Shown here: piece after piece, positions 46,301 to 58,400 of the stretch
Layout of the letters: each line of letters opens with the position of its first letter
Numbering within the stretch: the stretch's first letter is position 1
Assembly: GCA_000711775.1 (NCBI GenBank)
Contig: ARYC01017283.1
Location: 1-64,000, forward strand
Source of the DNA: Oxytricha trifallax
Lineage: Eukaryota > Ciliophora > Spirotrichea > Sporadotrichida > Oxytrichidae
Direction of reading: 5' to 3'
DNA length: 64,000 nt
The notes under the pieces: model-generated
Seen by the model: the letters and a program-made list of their open reading frames with translations, nothing else
Told to the model about the DNA's origin: nothing
Database searches by the model: none
Translations under genes and position numbers: made by a program

Positions 46301-47505
46301 TCATCAATAATAATTAATTATACATTTAATTGTTCTTAACCCCTATTCTCATGTCTTAATTGATCTATGGGGTTTTACAACTTTAACTTTTTCTTATTTT
46401 CTAATAGTCAACTTCTTTCTGATCAATATCCTGTGATTATTAATTGTTTAGTTAATTAGCATTCATTTAAGGCCTCTTTACAAACTTTATTGTTAGAAAT
46501 TGCTCAAATTTATGGGTTTCAGATTCTAAATCAAATATTGGGAAAATCTTATTTGCAAGAAGTTCTAAACCGTCATCTTAGTAAATATTAATATTATGAA
46601 TTTTAATATCAATTATAATAAATTTATAATAGTTTTGCGATCTATTGTCATTGGAGATATTTAACTTAGATTTAAGATCAATCAATTTATCAGTTAAGTC
46701 TCTATACTCGAATGAAAATAAAAAAAGATCTTATAATCATTTAAAATTCATTACTAATAAATTAAATGAAAAAGTTTTAGGAAATTGTTTCAATATAAAC
46801 TTCTAAATTATATCAAGACACTTATCTGTTTATTTTTCATCACTTTATGATTGCTCTATAGATATTTATTTCGCATAACTATTTATCAAATCCTTAAGCC
46901 CTCCGTATAAATAATAACTAAAAAGTATTATTTTTATATATTTATAAAGAGACTTATGAAACGGAATGGTAATATCTCGTACATTATTCATTACTTCCAA
47001 ATAATCAAATAAATTACTGCTTGATCTTATTCTATTCTATAATTTATTCTCTAATATGAATTCTTTGAGATATGAGGTATAGACTTTAGAGTGATAGCTT
47101 AAATATTAGATAATGGCTGTGTTTTGTTCCATGCCAGATGGGATTAGATGATTAATTAATATATAAATTAATAATATAAACTGTGTAGATGATATTCAAG
47201 CAAGATTTCATCAATATATATAAATATAATTTAAAATTTCTGAAAAGCTTAATTGTGCACTTTAACAACAATTTCCATAATAAATGATAAAATATAATAC
47301 AATTTTTTATTTCTTCTCTATCTATAGTTGAACTTAGTTACTGTTCTTATTATCTGTGGAAATTGCTGTTAAATTAATCAAAATCAAGCATCATGCTTTC
47401 ATCCAAATCAAATCCTTTTTTAATGTTAACTTGCCTCATTTTCTCTAAAATCTCTATATTACTCTTAACATTTAAACCCCCCTTCTTCTCAGTTTATTAA
47501 TTCAT
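43342..47505 (-). CDS. AT-rich nested gene, possible tmcB-like protein
   Basis: Begins MNQQTEKKGGLNVKSNIEIL (ATG 47505), followed by KGFDLDESMMLDFDQFNSNF. Downstream, long ciliate-code frames read coherently: FPIFDLESETHKFEQFL (about 46510-46560), CKILKSESDIVITQQLIEQF, DCFKCEFSSTKGFII with Cys pairs, EEVYLMVDSYIAGYPFEHMS, and FNELFIDILGTIMEFTFIKK with NIWKKR near 43740-43850. It ends VQTKRYVSF at TGA 43342-43344. Exon/IES borders are not resolved and at least one TIR element (46113-46377) lies in an intron. The K-x-x-FW-like helices resemble large ciliate tmcB-type proteins, but this is weak. Codons are extremely AT-rich compared with flanking genes. Confidence 0.5.
46113..46377. mobile_element. 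265-bp TIR element with C4A4-like ends (MITE-like)
   Basis: Two identical 54-bp inverted arms (46113-46166 and 46324-46377) begin TAAAACCCC, and the element is flanked by CAA (46110-46112 and 46378-46380). It has no coding capacity. The tips resemble but do not equal the C4A4 tips of TBEs, and the duplication CAA does not fit ANT. It sits at the 5' splice site of an intron of the surrounding minus-strand gene; coding on both sides connects in frame if GTAAAA at the element edge is used as splice donor. Confidence 0.8.
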
Positions 47506-47813
47506 ATAAATTATAAAGATTTATAAACAAATATTGGCTTATTTTGATTGATTTTTATGGATTTGATTTGCTACTGATAGCCAAAAAGAAATCCATATAC
47601 TAATTTATTGAGTATTTAATTAATTATATACTAATTTAAATTCTTGTTAATAAAATTAATGAAGTATAATTTTTCTTTTCTAAAATAAACAAAAAGTTTG
47701 TTTAAAAAAATTAAAAATACTTAAATTATGTGATGTGCAAGTTTAAACATGGTTATGTTTGGTTTTTATGTATTTTATATATTAATATTTTACTTTTTGA
47801 AACTATAATCAAG

Positions 47814-50423
47814 TCAATATATTAATTTCCAAAATTAATATATTTATTAAAAAAATGAATATAATACCATTTTTACAAAGAATGTACATTCGATGTTAAA
47901 AAAAGAATTAAAATTGAGGCTTCTTAGGAGTTAATGGTTTTGATTTACTAATTTCAAAACAGATGAAATTCTCTAGAACACTATCAATCCATAGAGAACC
48001 AGACATTTTGAATTAATTTCAAATATTTTTTTATACTTCGGTAATATTTTTACCAATTTGTCAGTTCCAGATTCTTAATGAGCTCTATTTGTCTGATGTT
48101 GAGGTGGAATTAGTGAGTCAAACCAAACCCCAAGATGCTTTTCAATTTCCTTTCTCAAAGAATTTCATTTTCGAAAATTAATAAAAATGAAATAATAATA
48201 ATCTTTTATATATTCAGAAAAAAAGATATTGACATCTCATCTTTAAACAGAATAGAATTGGAAGCTTAGAAGTAAGGAATTTGATTCAACTTTTCTCTGT
48301 GGCTTATTTCATTTGTCAAATTTATAGATTGTAGGGTTCTAGCCACATATTCCATAAATAGAGAGATTATACCAGATACATGGCCAGTTTGATAGAGTAT
48401 TTCAAAAATACTACGGTAATCATTTTCTGAGAAATCTGTGTATATTCCAAATTTGTACTTTAATTTTATAGACCACAAGAAAGATGATTTTATAAGACTT
48501 AAGATTTTCAGAGGATTGAGTTTTGATAATACTTTATTTTAATCTTTCATGTTTTAATATTATTTTAATAAGCATATTTTTGATAATTCATAGGTCATCT
48601 TAGAAATAGCATTTTTAAAAGAAATCTTATCCAGACCATTAATTTTTATATCATATTCATCGTCAAATGCTGTTACATTTTATTTGCCTTTTTATTAATT
48701 TTTTGGTTATAAAAATTCTTTCAAAGTTTTGAGACTGAATTGTTTCTTTTAATCCTGTTGTTGGTAATTACTGCTTCTATTTCTATCTCTATTCACATTA
48801 TTTAAGTTATTTTAATCATTTGTTGTAGGATTTTGATTAATTTGTTTGAAACCTAATCTGAAAATAATCTAGGCGAGTTAATTGGCACGACGTTGCTCTA
48901 TTAAGGCAGCTGAGTGTTTGCCTTGCATAAAGTGACACTTTGACAACAATATCATCAATTCAAGCCTTTGTAAATGGTTCTCTAGCTATAAAGCAAAAGT
49001 GTAAGGAAAATAATAAAACAACTTACATATAATTAATTAGAGTTATTTGAGATGCCCTATTAATTGTATACAAAATTATACACTTAAAATAAATTGATAT
49101 TAAATTTATTCTTTTTTAATACATGATGGAATTGCAAATTAGAATAGCTTAAGAATACCTTTCTTTTTTATACTATATTTTAGCTTAATTTATAAGTAAT
49201 CTAATTTATCTATCATTACTGATAGCATTTATATATCTATTTAAGAACAGTTTATATTGATACAAAATCTAATTTTAAATTAATGATGCTAATCTCTTCA
49301 TTTACATATCTCTCTTAATAAACTTTACACAATTAAAATACCAATTCCCTCTATAAAATTTAAGAATCTTCACTTGTATGTTTATTTTTCTCAATAAATT
49401 TAACAATTTTGAACAAAATTTGATATTGATATTCTTTTAACTGATCTATACTTTATTATAAATTAATGGCTTTATTATTATTTTAAGTTTCTTGGGTATT
49501 TTAAGTCATTTCTTAATTATTCTCATAAAAATTGACTTATATATAGGTTATCAAGTAGGATATAAGAATTAGGGCTAAAGTGGAGATTTAAAAGCCAAGT
49601 TTAGTGAAATTGTAAAAAGTGCAATCGCTCTCTGCATATTTAATAAAAATAAAATAAATTAATTTAAAGAGTCTTTGGATGATTATGAAAAGTTCTTATA
49701 TTCCACAAGTCTAATTTTTTTGAATTTTATTGGGGGAGGAATAGAAATACAAATTTACATCCTAAATATTAATATAGAATAGTTTTTATGCTCTGTATAT
49801 TATAATTAGTAAAGTGAAAAATTAATTACTCAATTTATAAATATAGTTATTTACTTTTAAGCAATTTATTATCTTGCCCCATTTATTTGAAATGTTTTTG
49901 TATATCTAATTATCTAAATTTTTTGAATTTACCATATCAATAAATTCTTAACTTTTTGGTAAATCTTATATACCATAATATCTCATAGTCTGATACACTA
50001 ATTATTTATTATCTATAATTATTTAATTTAATTAAATGATTATTGCATGACTTTCTTGATATTACAAACTACCAACGAGTAATATTTAATTCTATCTTCC
50101 ATCACTTCTTCCACTTAAAATGATAAAAATTTAAGTTCTTTGTAGCTTTACTCCAACTAATCTTTTTACTACTGATTTTTATCTATTTTTGCTCTTAAAT
50201 AGTGAATGGTAGCTTGATATTTATTTATATCCCTTAGTTCTCTAAATTTATCAAAATTCTCAAATAACTCGGTAAAAAGTATGTTGTACTGGTTAAAATC
50301 TTTAATATTAATTATATGTTTAAATCATATTTTAGAATTAATATAGTAAAATACATGTATATCTTCATTTATCATATTCTCGTAATTATGGTACTATATT
50401 GTTTTTTGAGATTGTAAAATCAT
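47814..50423 (-). CDS. AT-rich nested gene with a membrane segment, unknown
   Basis: Tentative single gene from MILQSQKTIQYHNYENMI (ATG 50423) to TGA 47814-47816. Coherent ciliate-code stretches: FTELFENFDKFRELRDINKY and a coiled coil (DQLEQSYKELKFLSFQVEEV) near 50090-50310, a hydrophobic segment STLALILISYLITYI near 49560, KVYQERYVNEEISIINLKLD near 49300, HFMQGKHSAALIEQRRANQL near 48900, and KYKFGIYTDFSENDYRSIFE with GHVSGIISLFMEYVARTLQS near 48340-48450. GT..AG introns (e.g. about 49038-48987) join some parts. Whether it is one gene or two is not settled. No known domain; general style fits large ciliate membrane proteins. Confidence 0.5.
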
Positions 50424-50765
50424 CGTTAAAGCTTAAATTTATAATATTTTTATTGCAATTTAAATACTATTTATCATTATTTATTTAATTTACAAGTCTA
50501 ACTTGAGAAAATTTACAAAACCATCTTGCTCATTAACCTCAAAATGTTAAGAAATCAAGTTCATTTCAAATAAATTTCTTTATTTTTTAGTTAATTATGT
50601 ATCAATGTATATTTAGTATTTTTCCTTGTATTTCTTAATATTATCTTATTTAAATTAAGAAAGTTTCAGGGTTTGACTGAAAAAAGTAAATAATTAGTTG
50701 AGGGTGTTTTGGGGTTCCAAAATTTATGAATTTTATGTAGTTAGTTTCATGATCCTGATCAGCTT

Positions 50766-50796
50766 ATTAATATATTATTTAAAATAATATATTAAT
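50766..50796. repeat. 31-bp palindrome
   Basis: ATTAATATATTATTT followed by AAAATAATATATTAAT is an almost perfect inverted repeat able to form a hairpin. About 60 bp upstream (50703-50718) lies GGGTGTTTTGGGG, a degenerate telomere-like G4T4 match. Confidence 0.55.
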
Positions 50797-50799
50797 AGT

Positions 50800-52200
50800 A
50801 TTGATATTTTTATTTGTTTAATAATAGTCAACATAATCTCGAAGACAATTTATTAGAAAATTGAATAAAAATATTTGAAAATAAATGAAGTTGACAACAG
50901 ATGTAGAAATTACCTTTCTATTGATATCAGTTTTATAATTAAATATTCGAATATTTATAGTTTTATTATAATAATATGAAAATACAATCTAATCAATTTT
51001 AATTAAAATTGTTTTGAAATACAATAAGATTTCATCAAGATTTAAAATCCCGAAAAAATTAAGTTTACTTAATTAAAATGCTTTATAAAAATCATAAGAA
51101 TATAACTAATTTTTAATTTCATATAATATTTCTTTTAATTATACATATATATATTTAAAATTTTAAGGGATTAATTCAAAATATGCAATTGCCCTTTGAT
51201 AAATTAATACTAGATAATAATTTATGAATAAATTTAATTTATATTAAATTTTATAAATTAAAGTAAATTAATGTGAGATTTTTTCTAAGAATTCCTTGTT
51301 GTTATTATTAAGAGTTTCTTATTACATTTATGCTCTCTAGAATTAATATATTTATACTTATAGTACCTTTGCTTTCTTATCTAATCATATAAAAATAATA
51401 AAATTAATTTATTATTATTATTATCTATACTAAGTTTTGTTAGAAGTTAAAGCATTTTTCCAAGTTGATAAAAACTATTTTCTAATTTAATTTACGAAGT
51501 TTGATACTCTTATAATTAATTGTTAAGTATGTTCAAATTTTGTTAATCATTTTTGTTTTCAAAGTTACTTTTAATATTCTATGCTTAACAGTAAAAATTT
51601 GTACATTAAAAATAAGATATTTTATTTTTTAAATTCAGAAGATTTGCAACAAAATCTCTAAAATTTGGAAAATCTGTGGTACTATAATGCTTTACATAAA
51701 TTTTGGGAGGGAAGTTACATGCACTTATTTTAAAAGTAAAATTTAATTAATTTTACATAAATTAAAAGATTTAAATTGTATGATCAATTATACATTAAGA
51801 GGATATTGTTGCATTATTTAAACAGTTCAAGAAAATAGTAATCGAACGAGTTAAAAAATAAATGAAAGATAATTAAGAAAAATAATAGGATAATGTTGTA
51901 ATGTTATCATCATGGAATTTATATTCATATAGATATAATAACTAATTGATTAATATATTAAGTATAATTATAACAATGAAATTATTCTGGAAGTTTGTTG
52001 ATACTTTTCATTAAGATTAATTTATTATAAAAAACTTAGTACTGGAAACTTCCCTAAAATTTTTGTGTTAAAAGCTAGTCATTTACTTTTTTTATTTCTT
52101 AGTTACTTTCAATTAATAAACGATTTTTATCAAATTAATCGAAATTATTTGTTATTTAAGTCATTATCTCTTAGAGTATACATATCAACTAAAAAAAATT
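50800..52200. other. AT-rich stretch without a convincing gene
   Basis: Very AT-rich. Short minus-strand frames exist but none reads as convincingly as its neighbours. Could hold introns, IESs or decayed coding sequence of the surrounding minus-strand block. No TIR or direct-repeat element recognised. Confidence 0.4.
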
Positions 52201-52790
52201 AAATAGTTTATTAACTATATTTATTTGAATTTTTTTAAAAGTAAAATTTTAATATAAAAATATTTAATTTTTAATGAACTAGTGCTGATTTTTCAAGGAT
52301 TTGATTAGTACATCTACACAGTTAATTGGAGAAATTAGACTTTACTAATTCATTTGCACATTTTATTGTTGTTATAAATTTATGAATAATTTTGAGATTA
52401 ATATCATATTAACCAATAGCCATTCGAATTTCTTTTAGAATTATTTTATCCAAGTTGTCATTTAAGATTATGTAGTAAATGTTAAGGTATTGCTTGGCTT
52501 TGGGAGTATATTTTAAGTGCTATTGAGACAAGAATTGGAGCTGCCTTATGGGTTTATATTTAATTCTTTAGAAAATATATGTATAATATTGTAAGTTTGA
52601 ATTGATGCTCATTTTACTTTAAAAACTTAAATTTGCCTCATCTTCATCTGATTCATAGCCCATATATAATAAAATAATAAAATGTTTAATATGCTAATCT
52701 TCTTATATTGGATTATTCGATACTTTTACAGAATTCTGATTCATAAAAATATCAATCTCTTTTTGTATGGAATTATAAAATTTAATATAA
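52200..52790 (-). CDS. AT-rich coding segment, tmcB-like repeat region
   Basis: About 190 codons open in ciliate code with natural composition: EIDIFMNQNSVKVSNNP, FIILLYMGYESDEDEANLSF, QHLKYTPKAKQYLNIYYIIL, NLDKIILKEIRMAIGQYDIN, QILEKSALVHQKLNIFILKF. The pattern of a KAK-x-YL-x-x-YY helix, then KI-x-x-x-E, then HQ-x-x-I-x-F resembles repeats in large ciliate tmcB-type membrane proteins. Start and end are unknown; it is probably one MDS or exon of a longer minus-strand gene. Confidence 0.5.
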
Positions 52791-52999
52791 TTTATTTTAA
52801 TTAATTAATTACGCAGTGTTTACATACAAGACCAAGCAACTTGATTAATTTACCTGAGTATTTTTTAATCATGACTACTTTTTGATATTTTGTTGAAAGA
52901 TTAATTAAGACTCTATCTAAAAATAAATATATTCGATTTTATATTTAATTTATCGATTTAGTTTATTTAAATATAGATAATTGTATTAATTTATATATC

Positions 53000-54200
53000 C
53001 AAGCAACTAAAAAGTATTATTAAAAAATTCATTTATCTTAATTCAAAATATAAATTGCTCATAATTTGTTATTTTTTTTATACTGATTAATATCAATTAA
53101 ATTCCCTCTATCTTAAATCGCTTATTTCTAATTAATAGTAGGAAATTAATCTATTTAGTTTGTTTATTGCAAAATTTAGCTTTTTTGTAGAATATCAAAC
53201 TTAATTAAATCTCTTTAAGCAATCATTTTTAGTAAGTTTGAGTAAAGATCAAGCCAGTGTACTTTTTATTTAAATTATTATTTTTTTTACTGATTTATTA
53301 TAATTATACTTGTAATTTAGGTGAAAATTTAGCAATAATAAAACCGGCATTTAAATTGTTTTATAAGCAATCGTAAATTTTATCTGTTATTCGTATTACA
53401 ATCAAATATATTTAATTAAAAACAGCTAGAAGTTTAATTTTATTTAAATAATATTATTAAGTAATACTTCCTAAAATTCACATTAAATGGTTTCTGAATT
53501 CAAAAAAAGCTCAATAATTATTATTTCATTAAATAAAATTAATATATCATGAGGTATATCATTTTAATCTTTGAGATTTTCTTAGCATTTAAACATTGTG
53601 TATATCTCAATTATGAAATTAGATATAACTTGGCATACTACTTATTGTTTGGGCATGTCTTTTATCCATTCTAATTTGTAATAGTCCTAATGATAGAAAA
53701 TAATAATAAAAAATTTAATTTAATGACTAAGAGTTTAGAATTAGTTTGCATCAATTTACTCTGGCATTTATTATTAATTATGCATTATTAATGTAAGTGA
53801 TTCAAAGATTCTCAAGTGACTTAAGAAGAAATTTTTTAGTTGCTAGGTGTTTTATTTTGATAAGGAATTTTAAGTATTTTTACTATATCTCCTATCATTT
53901 TGTAAACTAATTAGTCTGTTAATTGAACACAGCTGTAAAATATCATGAAGTGTTTAAATTGTAGGTACTGCATGATTGTATTCATCATCTTCATCTTCGT
54001 TCTTACTAAATAGTATTTAAATAAATCTACATAAAATTAATTATAAGTTATATTGATTCTTCACTAAGTCAAGCAGAGTTTCAGAATAAAAGTATAGTAT
54101 AATAGTATATAATTTATTTAGAAATGATCTAGGAAAATCTCTCAGGAAATTTAAGGGAGTTGTGATTGAAATTTAGATCAATCACAATTTTTTGAAGGGT
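53000..54200. other. AT-rich stretch, coding status unclear
   Basis: Lies between two coding segments on the minus strand. Extremely AT-rich; occasional open minus-strand frames, none convincing. No element boundaries found. Confidence 0.35.
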
Positions 54201-54219
54201 TAAAGTTAACATAATTTTA

Positions 54220-54700
54220 GTTGTTAAGATATTCTTCTTCATTGATTGTATTTAAGCGAAATCAAGATACATGTGGTTTATTTAGAAACTCTCATCTTTT
54301 ATAAAATTCAGATTTAAAAAATATCTTTGGTAATTTAGTCTTTGAAGATCTACAATTCTTACAATAAATTGTCCTCAAGTCTCTCATTTTCTTTACTAAA
54401 ATTATAAATTATTGCAATTTAAGAATATCTTATATTTTTAAAAAGTTTAAAAGCATCCTTATATTCATACACACCGCTTTTAATTTTAGCATTAAACACA
54501 TCCTCCATAATCCCAATAAAATTTCTAATTCTAACTGAGTTATTTTCGTTAATTTATAGGTAACTTTTACTCCAAAATTCCCTCATTTATTTATTAGTCT
54601 CAGATTCACTTTAAATTTTATTTGAAAATAGTTATCTTTCTGAGTCAATTCTTGATTAAATTAAGGTGTTTAAAGTGTTAAAAATGTGAGTTGGATGTAA
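54220..54700 (-). CDS. AT-rich coding segment, helical
   Basis: About 125 codons open in ciliate code: SESETNKQMREFWSKSYLQI, NNSVRIRNFIGIMEDVFNAK, KSGVYEYKDAFKLFKNIRYS, ENERLEDNLLQELQIFKDQI. Mostly charged, predicted helical. It belongs to the same minus-strand AT-rich block and probably to the gene starting at 57184, but joining segments were not found. Confidence 0.5.
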
Positions 54701-56239
54701 GAGAGTCAGTTTTATTAAGCAGGTTACATTTTATAGTATCTACAATCTTGACAATAGAAAAATAATTTTTTTTAAAAATTGTAGATTCGTTTTTTTTAAA
54801 TAAAATTATAGAACTTATTTTGAGTTTAAATACTTTTGCTGTAATTGAAGCTAAGATATTTTAAATCTAAGGATATTTGATTATTAAACTATCAACATAA
54901 AATAATAAATACTTATAACATATCTTTTTAGTTGTTAAATTACTGGATAAAGTTCTTAAGTTTTAATATTGATTCATTAATGATGGATGGTTCTTAATTA
55001 AGATTAAACTTATATTACTGATTTGATAGAGCTAAAAGAAAGTCTGGTAAGAAATATATAATATATTTATTATTTAATTGGTATTCCCTTACTAATTAAT
55101 AGGAAATAATATTTCATGTTTTTATTTGTGAGTGGTAATCACAAGATATGAATGAATATAAAATTGCCTAAATTATATTAGGTTTATAAGGTTAATTATA
55201 ATTTATGTAAAAAATATTTGACTTGATTAATAACTCTCAAATAAATCGATCTATATTCAATAGAAATAAATCTAAAAGAACAAATTATAAGATATAAAAT
55301 TTAAAGATAATGAAAAAAATATAATGTTTAACTTTCATTTATAAAAAAATCATAATTAAATTTATATCAATTTGGGTTAATATTCAAACTGTATATAATT
55401 GTATAGCTTCTAAATTTTGCCTTCAAATTATAATTTTATTTTCAAGTAAAATTTGTCCATAAGTGTTAAATAAATGTATTTTAGTTTGATGTTATTGCTT
55501 AGCTCAATTTATGTTATTTCATTTGTCTTTACATAAAGATATTGATTATAAGAATTCTACTATTACTTAATTATAAATTATCATTTTTTGATTAATAATG
55601 TGAAAGTTTATAAATATCTATTAATGAATTCATATAAATATATCTAAATTAAAAAGAAGCTTTTCAGTTAAGTGAGATATGAAAACATTTGCTCTTTTAA
55701 TTGAAAGATTAATTTTTTTTTAATTATCTAAAATTTGAAGTGTTATCATTAAGATCTTTTAAATTTATCTATTATATGTAATTTTTTAAATTAATTATAT
55801 TTTTATTAAGTTAAATCAATCACCTTAAAACTGATTAAATAACTAATTAATAGCTACAATTAAGTAATCACAAGCATATCTTCTTGCTAATTTTATGATT
55901 CGCTATTTAAGGTCTTAAGTGATAAATTAATATTGTAGAATTAAAATTTTATTTGAAAAATAAACACAATTTTATTAATTACATTTAGTTAAGTTGATAT
56001 ATGAACATAGATCTCGATTTTATAAAATCTGTTTATTTCTTAACCTATATTAAATACCATCAATAATATTTTATTTGGGATTATTCAGAAAAATTGCTTT
56101 TAAATTGAGATATAATACAGGATCATAAGTAGAATCAATTTTGATTTTATATGAATCGATTTAAAATAAATATCTGTAATGATTGATTTTAATATATATA
56201 ATTATTTTGTTCACAAATATAATTCATTCTATTAATAAA

Positions 56240-57184
56240 TATGATTGAAAATTATTGAAGTGAGTAACTAAAATTTGGCGACACCATCATTGTTTAGTAT
56301 AAAAGGCTACAGGCATTATCAAAGGATTTAAAAAAATGATAAAATTTATTAAGAAAATTATTAGATACCTCCAACATATTGTTAGAGACTTTATTCAATT
56401 TTCCAATCAGGTTATTGAGTGAGACCACTGAATTAAATTGAGAAATATTTTCAAAAATTTAGCATTCTGACTAAAAGTTAAAATTACTTTCATCTATGAG
56501 AAGTAATTTCAAGCAAAAATCCAATGGCTGCAAAATAAATAAATGTATATATAATTATAAATAGTCATCAAAGACTGAATCTGGTTATATGACTCATCCA
56601 TGTTTGAATTGCTTTACCTCCCAATCAAATTTAATGAAGTGTCTTAGAATAATGCTATTTTTTAAATAAATCTTTTCAAGATTTCAAAAATCCACTCTTT
56701 GAACAAATCATCTTCTTAGATTTTAATATCCTTACTGTTTATTTTTGGTCTACTTTAATTAGCTTGCTTGCTTTTAAGATTCAAAAATTGAGTTATTAAT
56801 CTGAGCTTGGAGCAGAACAAATTTGAGTTCAAAATTAGTTTAAGGAAATCCAAACTTCTTAGAAGATTTACATTTTTAAATTCCATTAAGGGCTTCAAGA
56901 TTTATGAAGTCTGCGATTTGAATGAATTAAGATTTTCTAGATTTATCTTACTCAATTGCGATCACTCAAAAATGAAATTAATAAATTGAATTATTAGATA
57001 TGATTCCTTTGAAGTAAAAGCTTAATTGAGTTTCAAGTTTTTCAAAGTTTTTCTGTATATGAGAAAACTACTGATTTATACTCTCTGAGCTTTAGAAGTC
57101 CGATTTCTCAATATATTCCTTTGCCTTTGATAAAATGATGTTTATTTCCTTCAAAGTATAATATTCAAGTCTGTTAACTTCCAT
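56240..57184 (-). CDS. 5' end of an AT-rich minus-strand gene
   Basis: Clear start MEVNRLEYYTLKEINIILSK (ATG 57184), only 107 bp from the resumed dehydrogenase exon on the other strand. Continues KEYIEKSDFQSSESINQQFS and, after an unresolved short interruption near 56960-57000, NLENLNSFKSQTSQILKPLM, then FCLKLLLIDESNFNFQ and VSLNNLIGKLNKVSNNMLEV (about 56350-56520). Helical and Leu/Asn/Ser-rich, reminiscent of leucine-rich or helical-repeat proteins without clear periodicity. It would be nested, antisense, in the dehydrogenase germline intron. Confidence 0.55.
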
Positions 57185-57290
57185 TTTGTGCGGGAGCGAA
57201 TTTAAATTCATTTGTATTTTAATTTTAATTTTATTATTCAAAATCCTTCCCGTAATTTAACTTATTTCTCCAAATACTCATTTAATTTAG

Positions 57291-58202
57291 GTTGATTACA
57301 TTGTGACAAGTGTTCCAGGAACAAAAGACGTTGAAGAGCTATTGAAGGGGCCAGACGGAATTTTCAAGAATGCAAGAAAAGGGACTATGATTTGCGATAC
57401 CAGCACTATTTCGCCAATTGCATCTAAAGAATTTGCAGCTGAAGCTAAGAAGAAGGAGTTTATATTTGTAGACTCCCCTATGTCAGGTGGTATCACTGGT
57501 GCTCAAGCTGGTACCTTGACCTTTATGGTTGGATGCGAGAAAGACCACTTTGAATAAGCAAAGAATTGAAAACCTTTTAATACTCAATCTTAAATATTTT
57601 AAGATTCTTTATTACTTAGGAACAGATTTTATAATACTTAGAAGTTTTATTGTATTAATATTATAACATAAAGAATAGGTTTGAAAGTAAATCACAAACT
57701 TATTTACATAAAAAATGTAATAAAAAAATCAAATATTATGGGGTTTAATAATGTTCTTCTAGGTATGGGTAAGAACGTATTTCACTGTGGAGGTCCAGGC
57801 ACAGGAGAAGTTGCTAAGATTTGCAATAACTTGATTCTTGGTATAAACATGATTGCCCTAGCAGAAGGTATGTCTCTCGGTGAGAAACTAGGAATTGACC
57901 CCAAAGTTCTCTCAAACATTCTTTCAGTAAGCACTGCAAGATCTTGGTGTGTTGATACCTACAACCCCAGACCAGGTGTTCTCGAAAACGTTCCAGCAAG
58001 CAGAAACTATAATGGAGGGTTCCAAGTCAGTCTAATTAGAAAGGATCTAAGTATCGCACTTGAAGCTGCCGAGCAAACTGAGGCAGCTACAAAATTCGCT
58101 GAACATGCCATCAACTACTATAGAGAACTTGAGAAGAAAGGATTTGGCAAGAAAGATTTTGGATATGTTTATCAATACATTCACAAGAACTTTGAAGTAT
58201 GA
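57291..58202 (+). CDS. HIBADH: 3-hydroxyisobutyrate dehydrogenase, 3' exons
   Basis: Continues the gene begun at 38312. Reads VDYIVTSVPGTKDVEELLKG, the substrate motif VDSPMSGGITGAQAG, then after an interruption NNVLLGMGKNVFHCGGPGTG, EVAKICNN with the catalytic lysine, and the C-terminal all-helical domain (MIALAEGMSLGEKLGIDP, GFQVSLIRKDLSIALEAAEQ), ending YIHKNFEV at TGA 58200-58202. All hallmark motifs of the beta-hydroxyacid dehydrogenase family are present, so the somatic gene should be functional. The 57555-57743 region contains an IES and perhaps a second tiny one, since an in-frame TGA (57567-57569) remains after removing the main insert. Confidence 0.9.
57576..57743. other. IES, 168 bp, pointer TTTAATA
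   Basis: TTTAATA at 57576-57582 and 57744-57750 brackets an AT-rich, stop-containing insert without GT..AG ends. Removal joins the two dehydrogenase parts in the phase needed for PFNNVLLGMGKN. A few bases just upstream (57561-57575) still contain a TGA, so a second very short excision (for example 9 bp between AAA repeats) is also needed. Confidence 0.6.
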
Positions 58203-58400
58203 GTAATTAATTCATGAAATTTATCGATTGATATTTAAAACTTAGTATTATAACTAATTTTTATATGATTACTTATCTATATTAGTATAATCTAACTTTA
58301 TTATAATGGGGATATTATCTAATAAAAATATATTTGAAAATAAAAACAGAAATCTACTCCTTCTATTATTATAATCATAAAACTAAATAAAAGAATAAAA

